A stretch of 10,268 nt of DNA from Lachnospiraceae bacterium (GTDB lineage Bacteria > Bacillota > Clostridia > Lachnospirales > Lachnospiraceae): contig JAFPYK010000276.1 of NCBI GenBank assembly GCA_017412265.1, positions 1-10,268 of the forward strand. The letters are read 5' to 3'. A program made the translations under genes and the position numbers. This document shows positions 6,394 through 10,268 of this stretch, in pieces; position 1 is the stretch's first letter; every line of letters begins with the position of its first letter. Under the pieces are notes generated by a model, which was not told the origin of the DNA, searched no databases, and was given only the letters and a program-made list of their open reading frames with translations.

Positions 6394-7410
6394 TTATGCT
6401 AACTCAGAGAAATACTTGATGGTACGAACCATCTGAGAGGTGTAGGAGTTCTCGTTGTCATACCAGGAAACAACCTGAACCTCATACAGATCGTCGCCGA
6501 TCGCGTTGACCATGGTCTGGGTCGCATCGAACAGGGAGCCATAGGTCATTCCGACGATATCGGAAGAAACGATCTCATCGGTGTTGTAGCCGTAGGACTC
6601 GTTCGCAGCAGCCTTCATCGCCTCGTTGATGCCTTCCTTGGTCAGGCCGGCCTTCTTGACAACAGCGGTCAGGATGGTGGAAGAACCGGTAGGGGTAGGA
6701 ACACGCTGAGCGGAGCCGATGAGCTTGCCGTTGAGCTCAGGGATAACAAGGCCGATAGCCTTCGCAGCGCCGGTGCTGTTAGGAACGATGTTCAGAGCAG
6801 CCGCGCGGGATCTTCTCAGGTCACCCTTTCTCTGAGGGCCGTCCAGAGTCATCTGGTCACCGGTGTAAGCATGGATCGTGCACATGATACCGGACAGGAT
6901 CGGAGCATACTTGTTCAGAGCGTCCGCCATAGGAGCCAGGCAGTTGGTGGTGCAGGAAGCTGCGGAGATGATGGTATCCTCAGCCTTCAGGGTCTCATGG
7001 TTCACGTTGTATACGATGGTAGGAAGATCATTGCCTGCAGGAGCAGAGATGACAACCTTGCGGGCGCCGGCATTGATATGAGCCTGAGCTTTCGCCTTGC
7101 TGGTGTAGAAGCCGGAGCACTCCAGAACTACGTCAACATTGAGCTCGCCCCAAGGGCAATTGTTCGCATCCGGGATCGCATAGATCTTGATGTTCTTGCC
7201 GCAGACGGTGATGGAATCCTCGTCAGAGGTAACCTGATCTGCATATGCATACTTACCCTGAGAGCTGTCATACTTTAACAGATGAGCGAGCATCTTGGGG
7301 GAGGTAAGATCGTTGATAGCTACTACTTCATAGCCCTCAGCACCAAACATCTGTCTGAAAGCCAGGCGGCCGATACGACCGAAACCGTTGATTGCAACTC
7401 TTACTGCCAT
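6394..7410 (-). CDS. gapA: Glyceraldehyde-3-phosphate dehydrogenase, type I, NAD-dependent
   Basis: Oxidises and phosphorylates glyceraldehyde-3-phosphate to 1,3-bisphosphoglycerate, producing NADH. The 338 residues are the family norm. The Rossmann motif INGFGRIGR (7-15) opens the protein. Asp34 in AINDL is the residue that favours NAD over NADP, pointing to the catabolic enzyme. The active site ASCTTNC (151-157) holds catalytic Cys153, with His180 in CTIHAYTGD (177-185). Phosphate binding is by [17 protein letters not shown] (202-218), and WYDNENSY (316-323) closes the C-terminal domain. ATG at 7410 has a strong AGGAGG 8 nt upstream, suiting high expression. It is first in the gapA-pgk-tpiA cluster. 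No cggR-type regulator gene lies upstream, but the leader contains a palindrome that may be an operator. Confidence 0.98.
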   Translation of the reverse strand: MAVRVAINGFGRIGRLAFRQMFGAEGYEVVAINDLTSPKMLAHLLKYDSSQGKYAYADQVTSDEDSITVCGKNIKIYAIPDANNCPWGELNVDVVLECSGFYTSKAKAQAHINAGARKVVISAPAGNDLPTIVYNVNHETLKAEDTIISAASCTTNCLAPMADALNKYAPILSGIMCTIHAYTGDQMTLDGPQRKGDLRRSRAAALNIVPNSTGAAKAIGLVIPELNGKLIGSAQRVPTPTGSSTILTAVVKKAGLTKEGINEAMKAAANESYGYNTDEIVSSDIVGMTYGSLFDATQTMVNAIGDDLYEVQVVSWYDNENSYTSQMVRTIKYFSELA

Positions 7411-7450
7411 GTTTGTTTCCTCCTGGAAAAACTTTTATTGTGTGGAATAT

Positions 7451-7475
7451 AATTAGTGACATGTTGTCAATAATT
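7451..7475. promoter_or_regulatory. 25-bp near-perfect palindrome in the gapA leader (putative operator)
   Basis: AATTA-G-TGACA-TGT-TGTCA-A-TAATT reads the same on both strands in 10 of 12 position pairs, with mismatches only at G/A and in the 3-base centre. It lies about +13 to +37 from the predicted gapA start and 35 nt before the ribosome site, where a bound repressor could act as a roadblock. Its minus strand contains a perfect TTGACA (7470-7465), but no good -10 follows at 16-18 nt. The binding protein is not identifiable; it does not fit Rex, CcpA or CggR sites as I know them. Confidence 0.6.
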
Positions 7476-7494
7476 TCTCAAACTTCCGAATGCT

Positions 7495-7523
7495 ATCATA
7501 CCCTATCCATGCTGAAAATGCAA
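7495..7523 (-). promoter_or_regulatory. Promoter of the gapA-pgk-tpiA cluster
   Basis: On the minus strand TTGCAT (7523-7518) and TATGAT (7500-7495, 5 of 6 consensus) are separated by exactly 17 nt. The start would be near 7488, giving a leader of about 78 nt before the gapA ATG. Hexamers and spacing nearly copy the glgA promoter at 9136-9164. Confidence 0.8.
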
Positions 7524-7541
7524 GAAGAAATCCTCAAATGA

Positions 7542-7566
7542 GCGGGATCCCGGGCACTTTGCATCC
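7542..7566 (-). other. Imperfect hairpin downstream of glgA
   Basis: The perfect 10-bp palindrome CGGGATCCCG is extended on both sides by partly paired arms (AAGTG with CATTT across a 2-nt internal mismatch). It lies about 60 nt after the glgA stop and before the gapA promoter. No T-tract follows, so it is a poor terminator, but it is the only strong fold in this gap and may help to end the glgA transcript. Confidence 0.35.
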
Positions 7567-7626
7567 GCCGGAAAAATTATCGGTTTATTTGCTTCACAAA
7601 GGCTCAGATCTGTGCCTCTGCAAGCG

Positions 7627-9069
7627 TTAATAGGTCAGTTTTCTGTAGATCTCCTCGTACTTCTTCGCGGACACATCCCACGAGAAATCCGCCGCCATCG
7701 CGCGGTCCACCAGCTTGTTCCACTCTCTCTTGTGATTGTAGTAGACGTCCTTGGCATACTCGACGGTCGCGAGCATCTCATGCGCGTTGTAGTTGGCGAA
7801 GGAGAAGCCGGTGCCGGTGCCCTCATACTCGTTGTAAGGCTCCACGGTATCCTTCAGGCCGCCGGTCTCGCGCACGATCGGAAGGGTTCCGTAGCGCAGG
7901 CTCATCAGCTGGCTCAGGCCGCAGGGCTCGAACAGCGAAGGCATCAGGAAGGCGTCGCACGCCGCGTAGATCTTGTGAGATCTCTCATTGTTGTAGTAGA
8001 TGTTCGAAGATACTCTGCCCTTGTACTTCCACTCGTAGTGGCGGAAGAGGTTCTCGTAGCGCGGCTCGCCGGTGCCGAGGATCACGAACTGCGTATCCTC
8101 CGCGCACAGCTGCTCCATCACGCACTCGATCAGGTCGAATCCCTTCTGGTCCGTCAGGCGCGAAACCACGCCCATCATGAAGACCTTCTCGTTCTCTTCC
8201 AGGCCGAGCTCCTTCTGCAGGGCCAGCTTGTTCTTCTTCTTCTCGCGCCGGAAGTTCGCCGCGCTGTAGTGATGATAGATGTAGGGATCGGTCCAGGGGT
8301 TCCACTCGTTGTAGTCAAGGCCGTTGACGATGCCGCAGAGGCTGCCGGCACGCGCGTTGAGCAGGCCGTCCAGGCCCTCCCCGTAGAACGGGGTCCGGAT
8401 CTCCTGCGCGTAAGACTCGCTCACCGTCGTCACCTCATCCGCGTAGCAGATGCCGCCCTTCAGGTAGTTCGCATTGCCGTAGGCTTCCAGCTTGTCCGGC
8501 GTGAAATAATACGAAGACAGGCCGGTGATATCCTGGATGGTGTTCTTGTCCCAGACGCCCTGGAACTTCAGGTTGTGGATGGTCATCACCGTCTTGATGC
8601 CCCAGAAGAACGGATTCTGTGCGAAAGTATCCTTCAGGAATACCGGGATCAGGCCTGTCTGCCAGTCATGGCAGTGGATCACGTCAGGCTTGAAATCGAT
8701 CACAGGCAGGGCAGACAGGACCGCCTTGCTGAAGAACGCGAACTTCTCGATATCCTGGTAGATCTCCCCGTAAGGATGGTCGCCGCTGAAATAGAACTCA
8801 TTGTCAATGAAGTAGAAGGTGATCCCCTCATACTCCATCTCCATGATGCCCACATACTGGTTGCGCCACGCCAGATTCATGTAGAAGCTGGTCTTGTAGA
8901 CCATCTGGTCCTTCCACTTCTGGTCGATCATCCGGTAATTCGGGATCATCACGCGGACGTCGAACTCCTCTTTATCAAAATACTTCGGCAGGGATCCGAC
9001 GACATCCGCCAGACCGCCGGTCTTAATAAAAGGCACACACTCCGATGCTGCAAATAAAATATTCTTCAT
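7627..9069 (-). CDS. glgA: Glycogen synthase (ADP-glucose type, GT5)
   Basis: Adds glucose from ADP-glucose to the non-reducing end of growing alpha-1,4-glucan, making storage glycogen in the cytoplasm. The start at 9069 gives 480 residues, the usual bacterial GlgA length. The N-terminal KTGGL (16-20) in FAASECVPFIKTGGLADVVG is the ADP-glucose binding hallmark. VIHCHDWQTG (130-139), VMTIHNLKFQG (161-171) and NGLDYNEWNP (249-258) are typical of GT5. The C-terminal Rossmann domain has GVVSRLTDQKG (300-310) and PSLFEPCGLSQLM (377-389), with Glu381 as the expected catalytic-site glutamate. The start is chosen because GAGGAG precedes it by 4 nt and residues 1-9 (MKNILFAAS) are canonical; ATG at 9129 would add 20 unrelated residues translated from leader hairpins. 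No other glg genes are adjacent; fba precedes and gapA follows. Its own promoter and a structured leader lie upstream. Confidence 0.97.
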   Translation of the reverse strand: MKNILFAASECVPFIKTGGLADVVGSLPKYFDKEEFDVRVMIPNYRMIDQKWKDQMVYKTSFYMNLAWRNQYVGIMEMEYEGITFYFIDNEFYFSGDHPYGEIYQDIEKFAFFSKAVLSALPVIDFKPDVIHCHDWQTGLIPVFLKDTFAQNPFFWGIKTVMTIHNLKFQGVWDKNTIQDITGLSSYYFTPDKLEAYGNANYLKGGICYADEVTTVSESYAQEIRTPFYGEGLDGLLNARAGSLCGIVNGLDYNEWNPWTDPYIYHHYSAANFRREKKKNKLALQKELGLEENEKVFMMGVVSRLTDQKGFDLIECVMEQLCAEDTQFVILGTGEPRYENLFRHYEWKYKGRVSSNIYYNNERSHKIYAACDAFLMPSLFEPCGLSQLMSLRYGTLPIVRETGGLKDTVEPYNEYEGTGTGFSFANYNAHEMLATVEYAKDVYYNHKREWNKLVDRAMAADFSWDVSAKKYEEIYRKLTY

Positions 9070-9085
9070 ATTGCTCCTCATTCTC

Positions 9086-9126
9086 GTCCGGCAGGCCGGA
9101 CACAAAATCTCCCGGATGAATCCGGG
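9086..9126 (-). promoter_or_regulatory. Two tandem hairpins in the glgA leader
   Basis: The roughly 60-nt leader contains CCCGGATTCATCCGGG (9126-9111), a 6-bp stem with a 4-nt loop, then AGATTTTGTG, then GTCCGGCCTGCCGGAC (9101-9086), again 6 bp and 4 nt. The second ends about 7 nt before GAGGAG of the ribosome site. The arms share CCGG and CGGA words and might also pair with each other, allowing alternative folds. A regulatory role is inferred; no known riboswitch class is recognised. Confidence 0.5.
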
Positions 9127-9135
9127 CACTTCTAT

Positions 9136-9164
9136 ATCATATCACAAATCATAAAGAAGTGCAA
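9136..9164 (-). promoter_or_regulatory. glgA promoter
   Basis: On the minus strand TTGCAC (9164-9159), a 17-nt spacer and TATGAT (9141-9136), with TGA directly before it, make an extended -10 promoter. Transcription would begin near 9129, immediately before the two leader hairpins. The surrounding AT-rich stretch contrasts with the GC-rich flanks. Confidence 0.85.
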
Positions 9165-9167
9165 ATT

Positions 9168-9242
9168 CGGGGGCCCTTCTCCCCCGCGGCATTCCGGCCC
9201 GCTCAGGGCCCCGCAGGCCCCTCCCGTCAGCGCGGAATGTCG
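9168..9242. repeat. GC-rich structured intergenic element between fba and glgA
   Basis: Two dyads lie side by side. CGGGGG (9168-9173) pairs with CCCCCG (9181-9186). Next to it a larger branched structure has outer arms CGGCATTCC (9187-9195) and GGAATGTCG (9234-9242), nine pairs with one wobble, enclosing an inner hairpin GGGCC (9206-9210) with GGCCC (9216-9220). It begins right after the fba terminator and ends just before the glgA -35. It contains no plausible gene. It could be a REP-like extragenic palindrome; no second copy is seen in this window. Confidence 0.55.
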
Positions 9243-9243
9243 G

Positions 9244-9270
9244 AAAAGGCCCGGGAAATCCACCCGGGCC
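9244..9270 (-). terminator. Intrinsic terminator of fba
   Basis: On the minus strand GGCCCGGG (9270-9263) pairs perfectly with CCCGGGCC (9255-9248) around TGGATTT, followed by TTTT (9247-9244). It lies 13 nt past the fba stop codon. Confidence 0.9.
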
Positions 9271-9283
9271 GCAGTCATCGGAA

Positions 9284-10147
9284 TCAGGCCTTGCCGACAG
9301 AACCGAACAGCTCCATCTTCTCTTTCACGATCTTCTTGATGCCCTTCACGCCGGGCGCCATGATCTTGCGCGGGTCAAATCCCTTGCCTTCCAGATCCTT
9401 GCCGGCCTCGAAGTACTTGCGCACCTCTGCCGCAAACTCCAGCTGGCACTCGGTATTGACGTTGACCTTGGATACGCCGAGCTCGATCGCCTTGCGCACC
9501 TGGTCCTCCGGAATGCCGGAGCCGCCGTGCAGAACCAGAGGCATCGAGCCTACCGCCGCGCTGATCTTATCCAGCGTCTCGAAGGAAAGGCCCTGCCAGT
9601 TAGCGGGATACTTGCCGTGGATGTTGCCGATGCCGGCCGCGAGCATATCCACGCCCAGGTCAGCGATCCTCTTGCACTCTTCGGGATCCGCGCACTCGCC
9701 CATGCCGATCACACCGTCCTCTTCGCCGCCGATCGCGCCGACCTCGGCCTCAAGGGAGATGCCCAGCACATGGCAGGCAGCAACCAGCTCTTTGGTCTTC
9801 TCGATGTTCTCGTCGATCGGGAGTGCGGAACCGTCAAACATGACGGAAGAGAATCCGGCGTTGATGCAGGCCTTCGCGCCCTCGTAGCTGCCGTGATCCA
9901 GATGCAGAGCTACGGGAACCGTGATCTTCAGGTAATCCAGCAGGCCGTTGACCATGCCGACGATGGTCTTATAGCCGCCCATATACTTGGCAGCGCCTTC
10001 CGATACGCCGAGGATAACCGGAGATCTCATCTCCTCCGCCGTCTCAAGGATCGCCCTCGTCCACTCCAGGTTGTTCAGGTTAAAATGACCGACCGCATAA
10101 TGGCCGGCTTTTGCCTTATCCAGCATCTCTTTTGCAGAAACTAACAT
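9284..10147 (-). CDS. fba: Class II fructose-1,6-bisphosphate aldolase
   Basis: A zinc-dependent aldolase that cleaves fructose-1,6-bisphosphate into dihydroxyacetone phosphate and glyceraldehyde-3-phosphate, and runs in reverse in gluconeogenesis. The 287 residues fit the FbaA/GatY-like group of class II enzymes. The metal and catalytic residues are visible: Asp84 and His85 in LHLDHGSYEGA, the acidic EAEVGAIGG (133-141), His177 in GIGNIHGKYP, and His207 in LVLHGGSGIP, followed by the phosphate-binding VNVNTECQ (228-235). The start at 10147 is supported by CGGAGGG 8 nt upstream and by the normal N-terminus MLVSAKEML; ATG at 10204 lies at or upstream of the promoter elements and would add 19 atypical residues. 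The related tagatose-bisphosphate aldolases cannot be fully excluded by eye, but the glycolytic neighbours favour the fructose enzyme. It is transcribed alone, from its own promoter to its own terminator. Confidence 0.94.
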   Translation of the reverse strand: MLVSAKEMLDKAKAGHYAVGHFNLNNLEWTRAILETAEEMRSPVILGVSEGAAKYMGGYKTIVGMVNGLLDYLKITVPVALHLDHGSYEGAKACINAGFSSVMFDGSALPIDENIEKTKELVAACHVLGISLEAEVGAIGGEEDGVIGMGECADPEECKRIADLGVDMLAAGIGNIHGKYPANWQGLSFETLDKISAAVGSMPLVLHGGSGIPEDQVRKAIELGVSKVNVNTECQLEFAAEVRKYFEAGKDLEGKGFDPRKIMAPGVKGIKKIVKEKMELFGSVGKA

Positions 10148-10178
10148 ATTATAAACCCTCCGTGCTTTATTTGTTTTT

Positions 10179-10208
10179 ATTTTATCATAGCAGACAGTCA
10201 TCAATCAA
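10179..10208 (-). promoter_or_regulatory. fba promoter region
   Basis: Two overlapping options appear on the minus strand. TTGATT (10208-10203), 18 nt, then TAAAAT (10184-10179) has 4 and 5 consensus matches. Alternatively TGCTATGAT (10192-10184) is an extended -10 with TATGAT at 10189-10184. Either would give a short AT-rich leader of about 25-35 nt before ATG 10147. Confidence 0.68.
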
Positions 10209-10253
10209 GCATTTGCGAGGTTATTTTCATCCCGGAATTCTCCCTCAAGACGC

Positions 10254-10268
10254 AAAAAACCCCGGTGC
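10254..10268 (-). terminator. Downstream half of a terminator from the gene beyond the right edge
   Basis: The window's right end, read on the minus strand, is GCACCGGGG followed by TTTTTT (10259-10254). This is the descending arm and T-tract expected of an intrinsic terminator; the ascending arm would lie outside the window. It implies another minus-strand gene upstream of fba. Confidence 0.5.

Noticed and set aside
7446..7470. Second gapA promoter using TTGACA (7470-7465)
   Set aside because: The only decent -10, TATATT at 7451-7446, is 13 nt away, and at 17 nt the hexamer is TTCCAC. The TTGACA is better explained as part of the palindrome.
7451..7475. Considered as a Rex, CcpA (cre) or CggR site
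   Set aside because: The half-site TGACA/TGTCA with a 3-bp centre fits none of the consensus forms I know for these regulators, so only a generic operator call is made.
7612..9057. Plus-strand open frame of 481 codons opposite glgA
   Set aside because: It mirrors the minus-strand glgA, has low-complexity Leu/Arg/Val/His-rich composition and no family motif. It is a shadow caused by high-GC codon use.
1..10268. CRISPR arrays, tRNA or rRNA genes, insertion sequences, phage attachment sites
   Set aside because: No regularly spaced repeats, cloverleaf-like segments, transposase or integrase frames, or flanking duplications were seen.

Overview
The window reads as a chromosomal segment of a GC-rich Clostridia member, most likely Lachnospiraceae. 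This rests on recalled resemblance of the proteins and on the gene set: NAD-type GAPDH/PGK/TIM cluster, class II aldolase, GlgA, PadR plus DUF2812 pair, and zinc-ribbon membrane proteins. No rRNA or other marker pins the genus. Every supported gene lies on the minus strand, so transcription runs from high to low coordinates. Intergenic gaps are short, and several end in clear intrinsic terminators.

Right half (about 4200-10268), central carbon metabolism. In transcription order it holds fba (class II fructose-1,6-bisphosphate aldolase), glgA (glycogen synthase, GT5), and a gapA-pgk-tpiA cluster. fba and glgA each have their own promoter, and fba ends in a strong terminator. gapA, pgk and tpiA appear to share the promoter upstream of gapA. 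Terminator-like hairpins between gapA and pgk and between pgk and tpiA look like attenuation or processing elements. Together these enzymes convert fructose-1,6-bisphosphate through the triose phosphates to 3-phosphoglycerate, and glgA stores glucose as glycogen. The glgA and gapA promoters are almost the same (TTGCAC/T, 17-nt spacer, TATGAT). The gapA leader carries a near-perfect 25-bp palindrome, a likely operator.

Left half (about 1-4180), accessory and envelope. A small lipoprotein with two InlB-type repeat units follows tpiA and ends in a terminator. Next is a three-gene set: a DUF2812 membrane protein, a PadR repressor, and a membrane protein with a cytoplasmic zinc ribbon. Its promoter is well resolved: TTGACA, 17 nt, TACGAT. 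One 15-bp operator fills the -35/-10 spacer. A second copy lies 32 bp downstream, just past the predicted transcription start. This is a plausible PadR autoregulatory switch and the most informative regulatory signal in the window. The zinc-ribbon gene ends in a terminator, and proA (proline biosynthesis) begins after it and runs off the left edge.

I see no mobile elements, CRISPR arrays, tRNA or rRNA genes. No gap without a gene exceeds 300 bases. The metabolic genes are ordinary; the items worth attention are the PadR/DUF2812/zinc-ribbon module and several structured intergenic elements.
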